Assembly (NCBI RefSeq): GCF_947077775.1
Contig: NZ_CAMTTE010000001.1
Location: forward strand, 1,702,501-1,766,500
Length of the DNA: 64,000 nucleotides
Direction of reading: 5' to 3'
Source: Salinibacter pepae
Lineage (GTDB): Bacteria; Bacteroidota; Rhodothermia; Rhodothermales; Salinibacteraceae
Both the position numbers and the translations under genes were made by a program. Shown piece after piece: positions 1-9,232 of this stretch. The notes under the pieces were generated by a model. That model saw nothing but the letters and a program-made list of their open reading frames with translations, had not been told where the DNA came from and made no database searches. Every line of letters begins with the position of its first letter. Positions within the stretch are counted from its first letter, which is position 1.

Positions 1-120
1 GGAAACTGCAGGGGTGCACTCGTGTTACTCTGCCGTCACGCCGAGTAGGGGCTCCGGCCCGTCGTTCCGGGTCCCTGCCGCCCATTGCCTCCAGTGTCTC
101 TCGCTACTTCCTCCCAAGCG

Positions 121-1011
121 ATGCGCCTCCCTCCGTCCCTCCGGGCCCTGCTGTACTGGTTCCGCACCCTCCTCCGAAATACATACTTCTGGGGCGGGCT
201 CGGCGGCCTTCTGCTGCTCGGCGTGGGCGCGTACTTCCTGGTCGACGCCCTCCTCATGCCGACGTACACCCGGCACGGGGTGTCCGTCCAGGTCCCCAAC
301 GTGGAGAGTCAATCGTTTCTGAAGGCCAAGAAGCGTATCGAGACCCAAGACCTGCAGGTCAAGCGGGAGGTGGGCCGCTTCAACCCGAACGTTCCCCGGG
401 AGACGGTGGTGGACCAGAATCCTCCTCCCCACGCGGGCGTGAAGCCCGGGCGACGCGTGTACCTGACGGTGAACGCGGGAAAGGCCCCTGTGGTGAGCAT
501 CCCCGACCTCAACGGCATCTCGGTGCGGGAGGCCAAAAACCGGGTCTCCGCACTTGGCCTTGCCGTGGGTACGGTCGAGCCCGACTCGCTCCCCTCCCCC
601 TATCCGAATACGATCACCCGGCAGCGCCCGGAACCGGGCGACTCCCTGAAAATGGGCGGCACCGTAGACCTTTGGTACAGCACGGGGCTCGGCACGGACA
701 CCGTTCAGGTCCCCAGCATCGCCGGACGGACGGTCGAACGGGCCCGGCGTCTGCTGCGGGCCCGGCAACTCCGGGCCGTCGTTCTGGACCCGCGCACAGC
801 CGACCCGTCCGGCGCCCCCACCCAACCGTCCGACACATCGTCGTCCCGGCGTTTTGTCCAACGTCAGGGCCGCGCCCCAACCACAAAGGTGCGGGCCGGC
901 ACCGAAATTCGACTCTTCACGACCGACGACTCGACTGCGGTGCCCGAGCCGGGCTCCATCGCTCAGGACACCACGGCCGCGGGTGATGCCGACGAGGAAA
1001 AGGGCCTTTAG
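121..1011 (+). CDS. PASTA-domain membrane protein without a kinase domain
   Basis: This 296-residue protein has a short cytoplasmic N-terminus and one membrane helix near residues 24-46. About three PASTA domains follow (roughly 55-122, 123-193 and 196-268), then an acidic tail. PASTA domains usually bind peptidoglycan fragments or beta-lactams; in Gram-positives they are often attached to Ser/Thr kinases, but no kinase domain is present here. It probably acts at the inner-membrane/periplasm face in cell-wall sensing or as a scaffold. I chose the ATG at 121 (MRLPPSLRALL) because an upstream in-frame TTG would add an unlikely leader. Its stop overlaps the stop of the convergent pyrR gene by 4 bp. 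Confidence 0.85.
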   Translation: MRLPPSLRALLYWFRTLLRNTYFWGGLGGLLLLGVGAYFLVDALLMPTYTRHGVSVQVPNVESQSFLKAKKRIETQDLQVKREVGRFNPNVPRETVVDQNPPPHAGVKPGRRVYLTVNAGKAPVVSIPDLNGISVREAKNRVSALGLAVGTVEPDSLPSPYPNTITRQRPEPGDSLKMGGTVDLWYSTGLGTDTVQVPSIAGRTVERARRLLRARQLRAVVLDPRTADPSGAPTQPSDTSSSRRFVQRQGRAPTTKVRAGTEIRLFTTDDSTAVPEPGSIAQDTTAAGDADEEKGL

Positions 1012-1520
1012 TCCTCTACATACACCGCACACTCGCCGTCGGCCTCCACGACCACCTCCTCGTCGTGCTTCGTCTGGAGGCGACGGCCGGTGAAGTCCGG
1101 CTGAATGGGATACTCCCGGTGCCCGCGATCAACGAGGACCACGAGCTGAATGCTGCGCGGGCGCCCGTACTGAAGAACAGCGTCGAGCGCGGCCCGCGCC
1201 GTACGGCCCGTGAATACGACGTCGTCGACGAGAATCACGTCCCGATCCGTCGCGTCCACGTCGTGGGGCGTCTCCTCAGGGGGGGCCAGATCGGGGCGGT
1301 CGTCCCGAAAGGGCGTCACGTCGAGGGCGTAGGGCTCCAGGGCCTGTTCCTCCACCTCCCCAATCTCGTCGGCCACGACCCGGGCCGGCGGCACGCCGCT
1401 CCGTCGGATCCCGAATAGCTCAAGCGACTCGGCCCCGCGATTGTGCTCGATAATTTCGTATGCGAGACGCCGGAGCGTGCGGCGGACCCGCTCCGGAGAC
1501 ATGATGCGCGTTCGGCCCAT
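1008..1520 (-). CDS. pyrR: PyrR bifunctional pyrimidine regulator / uracil phosphoribosyltransferase
   Basis: This 170-residue type I phosphoribosyltransferase carries the PRPP-binding motif VILVDDVVFTGRTAR at about residues 95-109. Its size and the N-terminal helix MSPERVRRTLRRLAYEI fit PyrR. The family converts uracil plus PRPP to UMP, and in many bacteria also binds pyr mRNA to control attenuation by UMP level. Whether the RNA-binding function exists here cannot be seen: no pyr genes or PyrR-binding loops lie nearby. The ATG at 1520 gives the family's usual length; the frame is open further upstream, but that leader is arginine-rich and unlike a protein. It converges on the PASTA gene with overlapping stops. 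Confidence 0.88.
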   Translation of the reverse strand: MGRTRIMSPERVRRTLRRLAYEIIEHNRGAESLELFGIRRSGVPPARVVADEIGEVEEQALEPYALDVTPFRDDRPDLAPPEETPHDVDATDRDVILVDDVVFTGRTARAALDAVLQYGRPRSIQLVVLVDRGHREYPIQPDFTGRRLQTKHDEEVVVEADGECAVYVED

Positions 1521-1797
1521 GTGTTGGCTCGACGTGATCGATTTGAGAGCAAAGAAGCACGTGCAGTGTCTGTTCGTCCTGGCTCGAAGGTACGACCTGG
1601 CGGACCGAATGTCGAAGGCATGCGGCCAAGCAACGACGGCCCCGTCCGCCCGTCCCACGAGTCGCGGCCCTGCGTCTGCTGTTTCATCGCGGGCGCCCCC
1701 GGCATGGCCGCGGCGACAATACAGCCCACGAGCCCCTCTACGCGATGTCGGCATGGACGGCAATGAGCACGGCAGTCGGGGAACGGGGAGGGGCGAA

Positions 1798-2826
1798 TCA
1801 GTCGGTGGTCGGGGACAAGCGTTCGACGACGGACGAGGTGGCGGCCCCGATGCCGGCGGCGGGGTTGCCGCCGATGGCGTAGATGTGCCCCCCGAGGGCG
1901 ACTCCTGCGAGGCCGTGCCGCGGCGTCGGCATGGGGTCGTGTTGGGTCCAGCCGTCTACGTCCGGGTCGTACGCCCATGTGCGTCCGTACACGCCCCCGT
2001 CTCCCGAGAAGTACTCGCCCCCGAAGACGTAAAGCATACCATCGAGCGCAGCCCCCGCCAGCCCCCCGGACGGCTGGGGCAACGGGCGCAATTCGGTCCA
2101 CGTGTCCGTCGCCGGATCGTACCGCTCCACCGCCCCGAGGTTGGTCACCCCGTCATCCGTGCGACGTCCGCCCACGACGTAAAGGCGCCCGTCAATGACC
2201 GCCCCTGTGGCACTGCTCCGGCCCGTGGGCACCGGGCGCGCCTCGCTCCAGGCATCGGCGCCGGGGTCGTAGACCAGGTGGGCACGAGAGGCCCCATCCG
2301 ACGCGCCGTCGTCCGGGTGGAGACTGCCTGTCACGAGATGGACCCGCTCCTCGACCGCGAGCGCAGCCGTCTCGCCGAGCGGCGTGGGCATTGTCCCGAT
2401 GCGGGCCCACTGGTCTCCGTCGAACGCGTACACGTCGGGCCGGAACTGAAATCCGTCGCGCAGGGTCTCCCCCACGAATCCCCCAAACCCATACACCGTG
2501 CCGTTGGCCTCCGCGAGCACGATGTGGTGGCGCGGGGACGGAAGGGCTGGCCCGCGCGTCCACGCCTCCGTGGAAGGATCGAAAAGGGCCGTCTCTTCCA
2601 GCGTCGTGAACCGGCGATCGCTGTGGGCCCCGGAGCGGAGTCCGCCCGCAACCACGATCCGCCCGTTCCACGTCGTGCCGTAGACCTCCTGGGTCGCCCA
2701 GGGCAGGGCGTCGCTCGCCTCCCACTCGGCCCGGCCGGCCGCGCACAGCAGACGTTCGGGATGCAGGGCACACGTGGCGGCCGCCGCCGCACCAAGGGTG
2801 AGGAACCGGCGTCGGGAAAGGGACAT
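1798..2826 (-). CDS. Tat-exported kelch-repeat beta-propeller protein
   Basis: This 342-residue protein begins MSLSRRRFLTLGAAAAATC, a twin-arginine signal with a hydrophobic segment, so it is probably folded in the cytoplasm and exported by Tat. The rest is made of kelch repeats (for example VYGFGGFVGETL, LYVVGGRRTDDG, LYVFGGEYFSGD, IYAIGGNPAAGI) spaced about 50 residues apart, consistent with a six-bladed propeller. No catalytic motif is visible; kelch propellers are usually binding modules, although some secreted members are sialate mutarotases. A Cys near the signal end (TCALHP) leaves open a lipoprotein form. About 290 bp of non-coding DNA separates it from the divergent hemH gene. Confidence 0.82.
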   Translation of the reverse strand: MSLSRRRFLTLGAAAAATCALHPERLLCAAGRAEWEASDALPWATQEVYGTTWNGRIVVAGGLRSGAHSDRRFTTLEETALFDPSTEAWTRGPALPSPRHHIVLAEANGTVYGFGGFVGETLRDGFQFRPDVYAFDGDQWARIGTMPTPLGETAALAVEERVHLVTGSLHPDDGASDGASRAHLVYDPGADAWSEARPVPTGRSSATGAVIDGRLYVVGGRRTDDGVTNLGAVERYDPATDTWTELRPLPQPSGGLAGAALDGMLYVFGGEYFSGDGGVYGRTWAYDPDVDGWTQHDPMPTPRHGLAGVALGGHIYAIGGNPAAGIGAATSSVVERLSPTTD

Positions 2827-3117
2827 GGAGGGGTCTGAACGAGCGCAGGTGCGTGGGCATCTCAACAGGCGTATCCGGCGGCGTATCGAGTGTGTTTGCC
2901 CCCAGCACGCCCACGAGGACGTGCGTTTACCGTCTGGCCCCTCAATTGCTTCGAATCTAAATCGACGGAGAATTCGGGACCGAGATGGCCCCTTCCGCGT
3001 TGCTACAATCACGAAACGCATTTGCAACAATCGGGGTGCCCGTTGAGTCTTTCGACCGGCGCTTTCGTTCCGTATTTGCCATTGTGACATCCCTTTTCCA
3101 AGCGACCGTTGCCCCCA

Positions 3118-4401
3118 ATGACGCCCTACGAGTTTATACAGCGCTACGACCGTGAGGAGTACAACAGTGACCCCCGGTTGGTGGAGGGGGAGTTTTTTCC
3201 ATCGGCCAAGCTCGGCGTGGAGTCGGGCGATACGGTAGGGGTTGTGCTTCTCAACCTGGGCGGCCCCGACGGCGAGGAGTCCGTGGAGCCGTTTCTCTAC
3301 AACCTGTTTATGGACCCGGCGATCATCGACTTTTCGGAGGTCGTCTATTTTCAGGCGCGGGGCCGCGTGCGGCAGGCGTTCTCCAAGATTATCTCGTACT
3401 TCCGGTCCCAGTCGGTCGCGGAGGACTACAAGGAGATCAGTGACGACGGGGGCTCGCCCATCAATCCCCTCACCCGCGACCAGGCCGACAGCCTGGAACA
3501 GACCCTCAACGAGCAGTACGCCGCGGAGACGGGCGCCACGTTTAAAACGTACATGGCGATGCGGTACTGGGAGCCGTTCAGCGAAGACGCGGCGGCACAG
3601 ATGCAGGAGGACGGCGTCGACAAGGTCGTGCTGCTCCCCCTCTACCCGCAGTACTCCAAGACCACGACCGGCGCCTCGCTCGTGTACTGGCACGAGCTGG
3701 AGAAAGCGGGCGAGATTCCGGCCTGGCCCACGACTTCCGTCTTCGAGTACGCCACGTACCCGAAGTACATCGAGGCACTGAGCGACCGGATCGACGAGGG
3801 CCTGGAACGCTTCCCGGACGACGTGCGGGACGACGTGCACCTTCTCTTCAGCGCACACGGGACGCCCCTCTCGGAAATGAAAGACCGGGACGACCCGTAC
3901 TGCTGTCTCGTCCACTCCACGGTGAAGCACTTGATGGAGCACCGCGGGTTCGACCACGACTTCAGCACGGCCTTCCAGAGCAAGGTCGGGCCGTCGGAGT
4001 GGCTGACGCCCGCGACGGACGACACCGTGGAGGAGCTGGCCGAGGAGGGCGAAGACGTGCTCGTCATTCCGGTGGCGTTCGTGACGGACCACATCGAGAC
4101 GAGCTACGAGCTGGCCATCGAGATTCCGGAGGACCTCGAAGAGGAGGGCGCCCCGATCCCGGAGCACTACGAGGTCATGCCGGGCCTGAACAGCCACCCC
4201 AAGTTCATCGAGACGCTGGCCGACATGACGGCCGCCCAGCTTCAGTTGCCCAACGTGCAAACCCCGACGCCGGCCTCCGAGCGCCCCTGCTGTCAGGTTC
4301 AAAACCGCGACATCCGGTGCCACCAGTGCCAGCACGTGGCCGAGGCCACCGACTGGAGCGCCCCGGAGGAGGAGCAGGCGCGCGAACTGGAGACGGCGTA
4401 G
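3118..4401 (+). CDS. hemH: Ferrochelatase with C-terminal cysteine cluster
   Basis: This enzyme inserts Fe(II) into protoporphyrin IX (or coproporphyrin III), the terminal step or near-terminal step of heme synthesis. Family signatures include VVLLNLGGPDG near residue 43, the catalytic-histidine motif LLFSAHGTPLSEM near 245 and FVTDHIETSYELAIE near 320 with the conserved Glu. At 427 residues it is longer than the common 310-360. The extra C-terminus holds a CC-X8-C-X2-C pattern (Cys391, 392, 401, 404) that could bind a [2Fe-2S] cluster or zinc. Some ferrochelatases carry C-terminal [2Fe-2S] clusters, but this exact pattern is not one I recognise. I chose the ATG at 3118 over a TTG 9 bp upstream. 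Confidence 0.93.
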   Translation: MTPYEFIQRYDREEYNSDPRLVEGEFFPSAKLGVESGDTVGVVLLNLGGPDGEESVEPFLYNLFMDPAIIDFSEVVYFQARGRVRQAFSKIISYFRSQSVAEDYKEISDDGGSPINPLTRDQADSLEQTLNEQYAAETGATFKTYMAMRYWEPFSEDAAAQMQEDGVDKVVLLPLYPQYSKTTTGASLVYWHELEKAGEIPAWPTTSVFEYATYPKYIEALSDRIDEGLERFPDDVRDDVHLLFSAHGTPLSEMKDRDDPYCCLVHSTVKHLMEHRGFDHDFSTAFQSKVGPSEWLTPATDDTVEELAEEGEDVLVIPVAFVTDHIETSYELAIEIPEDLEEEGAPIPEHYEVMPGLNSHPKFIETLADMTAAQLQLPNVQTPTPASERPCCQVQNRDIRCHQCQHVAEATDWSAPEEEQARELETA

Positions 4402-4459
4402 GCGTTTGGGGACGGCGCGTGGGGCGTGAGCGGCCGCGGCGTTTCGGACGGAGGTTTGG

Positions 4460-5536
4460 CTACTCGGTCGGCGGCCCCTCCAGGGGCGGCAGGGCCTCGT
4501 GGGAGGGCCATTCGGCCCAGGACGTGAGGCGCAGTGCGGCCGTCACGGCGCAGTGGTCGGACGGGGGCGCAGGCCTGCCGCACCACCGCTGTGTGCCCAC
4601 CGCCTCGAAGAACTGCGGGGGATAGAAGATGTGATCGATCGTTCGGGCAGGAGCGTCGGCCGGGTACGTAGCGCCCGCCGTGTCGGCCGAAGCGGTATTG
4701 GCGGCCGAGCGCAGGTCCGTGCCCTCCAGTATGTGCTGCATCGTCGCGTCCCCCGCCCCGGCGTGCCCCCCCTCCTCGCCGGACGAGAGGGAACTGTTGA
4801 AGTCGCCGAGCAGAAGCGTCGGGATGCCCCTGTCGGCGAGGCGGCGATAGCGATCGTTCACGACGCGGGCCTGCGTCTCGCGCGTCTCAACGTCGAAGGC
4901 CTCCAGGTGCACGTTGATGACCGCGAGCGGGCGGCCGTCCACGTCGACCACCCCGACCTGTGCCAGGCGGTCGAGGTAGAACGCGTCCCGGAAAAACGGC
5001 TGCGGCGGACGCGGGAGCGTCCTCCGCACGTGCCTCCGGACGGGGAAGCGGCTGAGGACGGCCTGCCCGGAGAGGGTGCGCCCGAAATGCACGGCGGGGC
5101 GGCCGTACGGAAACGGCAGGTACCGCTCGTCCCAGTTCACGGCCTGCGCCGCCCCCGGGTACCCGAGACGCGCGGCCAGGACATCCAGCTGATGGACGTG
5201 CGCGGCCCGAGCCCCGCCGAAGTCGATCTCCTGAAGGGCCGCGATGTCGGGGGCCGCCGCTCGGAGGTAGCCAGCGGCCTGGTCCATGTTCGCGTGGAAC
5301 AGGCTGTCGGGCCGCACCACCGGCTCGTTGTTCCTCATGCCGGAGAGATAGCCGATGTTGTAGGTTGTCACCGTGAGCGTGTCCGGCCGCGTTGTGTCGG
5401 GCTGCGCCGTGTAGGTCCGCACCTGCGCAAGCTCGTCGTCGGGCAGTGCCCCGGAGCTCGCCCAGAAGAACACCCCGGCGACGCCGAGGACCAGCCCGCC
5501 GACGGCGAGCCCAATAATTCGAAGTGCTCGTTTCAT
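4460..5536 (-). CDS. Membrane-anchored endonuclease/exonuclease/phosphatase-family hydrolase
   Basis: This 358-residue protein has an N-terminal membrane anchor (residues about 4-29, MKRALRIIGLAVGGLVLGV) followed by an EEP-fold domain. The motifs, in order, are TYNIGYLSG, ALQEIDFGG (metal-binding Glu), INVHLEAFD, LLLGDFNSS, TIDHIFYPP and a terminal SDHCAV, which together give the usual Asn/Glu/Asp/His metal-dependent phosphodiesterase site. The substrate is unknown; members cleave DNA, phosphoinositides or sphingomyelin. The anchor suggests periplasmic action. It is divergent from the lipocalin-like gene with only 17 bp between starts, so their promoters must overlap coding or leader sequence. 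Confidence 0.85.
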   Translation of the reverse strand: MKRALRIIGLAVGGLVLGVAGVFFWASSGALPDDELAQVRTYTAQPDTTRPDTLTVTTYNIGYLSGMRNNEPVVRPDSLFHANMDQAAGYLRAAAPDIAALQEIDFGGARAAHVHQLDVLAARLGYPGAAQAVNWDERYLPFPYGRPAVHFGRTLSGQAVLSRFPVRRHVRRTLPRPPQPFFRDAFYLDRLAQVGVVDVDGRPLAVINVHLEAFDVETRETQARVVNDRYRRLADRGIPTLLLGDFNSSLSSGEEGGHAGAGDATMQHILEGTDLRSAANTASADTAGATYPADAPARTIDHIFYPPQFFEAVGTQRWCGRPAPPSDHCAVTAALRLTSWAEWPSHEALPPLEGPPTE

Positions 5537-5553
5537 CACTCTGCTGTTGGCCG

Positions 5554-6150
5554 ATGCGTGTTGGACGGAGCCGGAACAGGCCGGGGCCTGTCGCCGGATG
5601 GGACGGTCTGAGGCGGACGGTCGTGACGCTGGGCCTCCTGCTTGTTGCCACCGCGGGACGGCCTGCACAGGCCCAGTCGCCCCGGGCGGCGCTGGAGTCG
5701 CTCACCGGCCACTGGACGGGGACGTTCGTGGTGTATGCCCACGACGGGACGCAGGTCGACTCCCTCTCGACGGAGCACCGCTACCGATGGGAGAACGGCG
5801 TGCAGGTGGGCACACAGATCGATCGGTATCCGGACGGGCGTGTCGTCCGCAAGACGGCGCGCAACTACGTCACCGACGACGGAACGCTGATCTGCGAGGT
5901 TAATCCGCCCGACGGGGCCCCCATCACGTACCGCGGGCGGGTGTCCGACGGCGCCATCGTCTGGCACCGCAAGACCGACGCCGGGATCGTTGAGAGCTTT
6001 CGGGAGCGGGTGGTGGACACGCCCACGGGCCCGGAGTACCGGATCAACGGCTTTGGCGTCTATCCGAGCGGGGACGGGGCACGGAGCCACCTCCATTTTG
6101 TCGGGCGGTATCGGGCCGTTCACCAGGACGTATCGACGGGGCGGGAGTAG
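5554..6150 (+). CDS. Secreted DUF1579/lipocalin-like hypothetical protein
   Basis: The 198-residue product has a signal-like hydrophobic stretch (VVTLGLLLVATAG, ending near PAQAQ) and a mature part of alternating beta strands starting LTGHWTGTFVVYAHDG. The LxGxWxGxxxxY opening and strand pattern resemble DUF1579/lipocalin-like barrels often found in the periplasm, but I cannot name a ligand. The N-terminus before the signal is long and basic; a GTG start inside it, nearer the hydrophobic stretch, is possible. Its last 31 bp overlap the convergent OmpA-family gene. Confidence 0.65.
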   Translation: MRVGRSRNRPGPVAGWDGLRRTVVTLGLLLVATAGRPAQAQSPRAALESLTGHWTGTFVVYAHDGTQVDSLSTEHRYRWENGVQVGTQIDRYPDGRVVRKTARNYVTDDGTLICEVNPPDGAPITYRGRVSDGAIVWHRKTDAGIVESFRERVVDTPTGPEYRINGFGVYPSGDGARSHLHFVGRYRAVHQDVSTGRE

Positions 6151-6803
6151 TCTTGCGGGGGCGGGAGGACCGCAATGCGAACCCGCCGGTTCCGACGGCG
6201 CCCTCGTGCCGTTGCGTTTGACGCGACCGGGTCGGTGGCCCCGTAGGCGAGGGCGGCAAACTGGGACGGGGCCAGGGCGCTGCGGGCACTGAGGTAGCGC
6301 ACGACCGCCGTGGCCCGGGCCGCCGAGAGCTCCCAGTTCGACGCAAACCGCTCCTGCAGGGCCTCACTCAGGGGCGTATCGTCGGCGTGCCCCTCAACCC
6401 GGACCGCCCGCGTGGGGTAGGCCGTCTCCAGGTGAGCAACCGTGGCCCGGAGCCGCTTCTTTCCCGCGGCCGTAAGGGTGGCCGTGCCGGATTCGAACAA
6501 CGAGTCGGCCGGGAGCACGCGCACCGCCCGCCCCCCCTGGCGACGCATCTGCACCTCGTAGGCCAGGCGGTTCAGGCGGTCCGTCAGGACGCGCAGGTCG
6601 CGGTAGTACTGCCCCGTCGCAAGGTCGTCCCGAAACCGCAGCGAGTCTTCCACGCGGCGAAGCCGGCTCCGCAACGTCGCATTCTCGGCCCGGAGGGAGT
6701 CCAGGCGCGGCGGGGCGGACGCCCCTGGAAGCCGCGTCGTGGCGCACCCGACCAGTCCGGGAAGGGCAGCAGCGAGACCGGCGAAGAGAAGAAGAAGGCG
6801 CAT
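6120..6803 (-). CDS. OmpA-family outer-membrane lipoprotein
   Basis: This 227-residue protein has a lipoprotein signal with lipobox LVGC (Cys about residue 20). A short coiled-coil segment follows (residues about 34-65, with LRAEN and RLRRVEDSL). The C-terminal OmpA domain contains LFESGTATLTAAGKKRL, VEGHADDTPL, NWELSAARATAVVRYL and GRRRNRRVRI. OmpA domains bind diaminopimelate in peptidoglycan, so this protein probably tethers the outer membrane to the wall. It lies 38 bp downstream of the DUF368 transporter gene on the same strand and may be co-transcribed. Its 3' end overlaps the convergent gene by 31 bp. Confidence 0.88.
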   Translation of the reverse strand: MRLLLLFAGLAAALPGLVGCATTRLPGASAPPRLDSLRAENATLRSRLRRVEDSLRFRDDLATGQYYRDLRVLTDRLNRLAYEVQMRRQGGRAVRVLPADSLFESGTATLTAAGKKRLRATVAHLETAYPTRAVRVEGHADDTPLSEALQERFASNWELSAARATAVVRYLSARSALAPSQFAALAYGATDPVASNATARGRRRNRRVRIAVLPPPQDYSRPVDTSW

Positions 6804-6841
6804 CGGGGAGGAGCGGCGGCGAGGCGAGCCCGAACGTCACG

Positions 6842-7747
6842 CTACGAGGCGGAGGCGGTCGTCTCTTTTCCGGCGGTCGAGGGGCTCCAGGCCAGCAGCA
6901 CGAGCACGGCCCCAAACCCGACCAGAGCAAGGAGCACGACCGACCCGATCGGCTCACCGGCCTCGGGGGCCCGCAGGACGCGCTCGGCCCCGCCGTAGGG
7001 CCAGAGGGCCCGGAGCGCCCCGGCGATAAGCCCCACGAGCGCCGCCATCATTGCGTCGTGGCGGTGCCTGAGGAGCAGATCGAGCAGTTTCGCGAACGTG
7101 CCGAGCCCGACGGCCGCCCCGGTGCAGAACGTGAGCACGTACCCCCAGTCGAGCGCATTGACCGCTTCGAGCGTGGGGGCGTAGATGCCGAGCGCCTCCA
7201 GCAGGAACGCCCCGCTCACGCCGGGGAGAATCATGGCACAAATCGCAATCATGGCCGAGCAGAAGACCCGGATGAGGCTCGGGTCCGACACGGCGAGGGC
7301 AGGGAGGCTGGTCAGGAAAAACGCCCCGGCGGCACAGGCGAGGCCGATGCCCACCCGGAGGCCTGTGACCCGCTCGATGCGACGGGCGGGGATCAGAAGC
7401 GACGCGGCCACGAGGCCGAAGAAGAGCCCCCGCATGGGGGCCGGGTACGCCTCCATCAGGGGCGGAATCACCCGCGCCCCGCCAAGAATGGCGCCCCCAA
7501 TCCCGCCCAGGAGGGGGCCGATGAGGCGCCACGGCACCGCGGCCCAGTGTTGCCGAGCGGCCGCGCGGTCGAAGCGTAGCAGCGACAGCCCAAACGACAC
7601 CGCCGAACTGAGGGCCCCCACGAGCCGCTCGTAGATGCCGACGATGAGGGCCATGGTGCCGCCGCTGACGCCCGGAATCACGTCGGCGCCGCCCATCAAC
7701 ACGCCGTACAGCACGTGGCGGACGAAGGCAAACGGGGCGCGGGGCAT
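6842..7747 (-). CDS. DUF368 family membrane protein, probable polyprenyl-phosphate transporter
   Basis: This 301-residue protein has about eight to nine membrane helices and the family hallmark GGADVIPGVSGGTMALI near residue 20. A second, internal copy, ILPGVSGAFLLEALGIY, near 165 marks the inverted repeat of the fold. DUF368 (PopT) proteins have been shown to recycle undecaprenyl phosphate across the cytoplasmic membrane for cell-wall and glycan synthesis. The neighbouring OmpA/PASTA genes fit an envelope role. The start ATG at 7747 gives a short basic N-terminus directly before the first conserved motif. Confidence 0.87.
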   Translation of the reverse strand: MPRAPFAFVRHVLYGVLMGGADVIPGVSGGTMALIVGIYERLVGALSSAVSFGLSLLRFDRAAARQHWAAVPWRLIGPLLGGIGGAILGGARVIPPLMEAYPAPMRGLFFGLVAASLLIPARRIERVTGLRVGIGLACAAGAFFLTSLPALAVSDPSLIRVFCSAMIAICAMILPGVSGAFLLEALGIYAPTLEAVNALDWGYVLTFCTGAAVGLGTFAKLLDLLLRHRHDAMMAALVGLIAGALRALWPYGGAERVLRAPEAGEPIGSVVLLALVGFGAVLVLLAWSPSTAGKETTASAS

Positions 7748-7822
7748 GCAGGAGGGCGGATGAGTTCGACAAAAGACCGCCGGTGCGGACGCGGCACTCG
7801 GCGCGACGATCCGGGCCGGGGG

Positions 7823-9232
7823 CTACGAATCGAGGTCGAGAAGCCGCCGGACGCGGTCGTTGTCGTAAAGGGTGGGATAGGCCTTCTGGAACTCCTCCTT
7901 CTTCGCGGGATCGAGCCGAAAGGCCGTCTTGAGGGCCCGAATGCTTTCGTCCGCCCGCCCGAGCGCAAGCAGGGCCTTCGCCTGCCGGAAGTACGTGTTG
8001 GCGCTTTTCGGGTCGAGCTCCAGGGCCTGTCGGTACGCCTCCAGCGCCTCTTCGGGCTGCTCCTTCTCCAGAAGCGTCTCGGCGTAGCCCGTCCAGGCGT
8101 GCTCGTTCGACTCGTCGAGCCGCACGGCGTGCTGGTAGGACTCCAGCGCCTCGTCGAGCTTCCCCACCTTGTACGCGCAGTCGGCCCGGGCCGTCCAGAA
8201 CTTGGGCACGTTCGCGTCCAGGTTCACGGCGTAGCGGAAGCACTCAAGCGCCTCTTCGGGGCGCTCGTCCGTGTCGAAGCAGCAGCCGAGGCCGTACCAC
8301 GCCTCCGGATAGTTCGACTTGAGGTCGAGCGTCTTCTCATAGTAGGTGCGCGCGGCGCGGAGGTCGCCCTGCTCCTCGTAGGCGAGCGCAAGGTTGTAGT
8401 AGGTCGCCGCATCCGGCCCTTCGAGCTCCAGCACGCGCTCGTAGCTCTCGACGGCCGCCTCTAGGTCCCCCTGGTTCGCCTCCGCGTTGCCTCGATTGTA
8501 GTAGGCGGAGGCAAACTCGTCGTGGATTGCAAGGGCCATGTCGTAGCTCTCTACCGCCTCCCCGAAGCGGCCCAGCCGGTTCAGCACAATGCCTCGGTTG
8601 TACCACGCGTCTTTCGAGTACGGGTCGATGTCGAGGTGATTGTCGTACGCCTCTACGCTCTTCTCGTCCTCGCCGAGCCGGTCGTAGCAGTAGCCCAGCT
8701 CGTACCAGACCTCCGGGTGCTCCGGATAGACGTCCGCACATCGCTGGAAGGCCTCCACGGCCGCCTCCAGTTGCTCGTCCCGTTCCAGCGTTACCCCGAG
8801 GTTGAAGAGGGCCTCCCCGTGCAGCGGGTTGATGGAGAGCGCCTCGTCGTAGACCTCCAGGGCCTCGTCCACCCGCCCCAGGCTGTCGAGCGTAATCCCG
8901 AGATTGATGAGCGTTTCGGTGTCGGTCGGGTTCACGTCAAGGGCCTGCTCGTAGGCCTCCAGGGCCTCTTCCGGGCGGCCCAAGTTGTTCAGGAGAATGC
9001 CGCGCCGCATCCAGGCGTCGGAGGTGTAGGGGTGGAGCTCGATGAGACGGTCGATGACCTCGAGGGCCGTTTCCATCTCCCCCTCCTCAAAGTAGAACGA
9101 GGCAATCTCTTCGAGGTCGCCGGAGTCGAAGTACGCAGACGGGTCGTTTTCGTACGCGGCCACGAGATCTTCGAGGGGGTCCTCGTGTGGGGAGTCCTCG
9201 GAGTCATCGAAGCCGAAGTCGAACGTGTTCAT
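7823..9232 (-). CDS. Large TPR-repeat protein
   Basis: This 469-residue, strongly acidic cytoplasmic protein has no signal peptide. After an Asp/Glu-rich N-terminus, almost the entire length is tetratricopeptide repeats (about twelve, residues roughly 50-440), recognisable by repeated AWYNRGIVLNRLGRFGEAVE-like units. Such superhelices serve as protein-protein scaffolds. Close relatives are widespread in Bacteroidota and Rhodothermota but I know of no specific role. The ATG at 9232 was chosen because the frame further upstream reads as unrelated basic sequence. It is divergent from tmk across 180 bp. Confidence 0.88.
   Translation of the reverse strand: MNTFDFGFDDSEDSPHEDPLEDLVAAYENDPSAYFDSGDLEEIASFYFEEGEMETALEVIDRLIELHPYTSDAWMRRGILLNNLGRPEEALEAYEQALDVNPTDTETLINLGITLDSLGRVDEALEVYDEALSINPLHGEALFNLGVTLERDEQLEAAVEAFQRCADVYPEHPEVWYELGYCYDRLGEDEKSVEAYDNHLDIDPYSKDAWYNRGIVLNRLGRFGEAVESYDMALAIHDEFASAYYNRGNAEANQGDLEAAVESYERVLELEGPDAATYYNLALAYEEQGDLRAARTYYEKTLDLKSNYPEAWYGLGCCFDTDERPEEALECFRYAVNLDANVPKFWTARADCAYKVGKLDEALESYQHAVRLDESNEHAWTGYAETLLEKEQPEEALEAYRQALELDPKSANTYFRQAKALLALGRADESIRALKTAFRLDPAKKEEFQKAYPTLYDNDRVRRLLDLDS

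Noticed and set aside
3072..3083. 12-mer GTATTTGCCATT shared with 47264-47275
   Set aside because: It might be part of a promoter, but the distances to the start codons differ (35 versus 136 bp) and only two copies are seen, so no motif is claimed.
2827..4335. Long minus-strand open frame opposite hemH
   Set aside because: It is antisense to a clearly coding ferrochelatase; in GC-rich DNA the opposite strand stays open by codon bias. The real minus-strand gene is the kelch protein starting at 2826.
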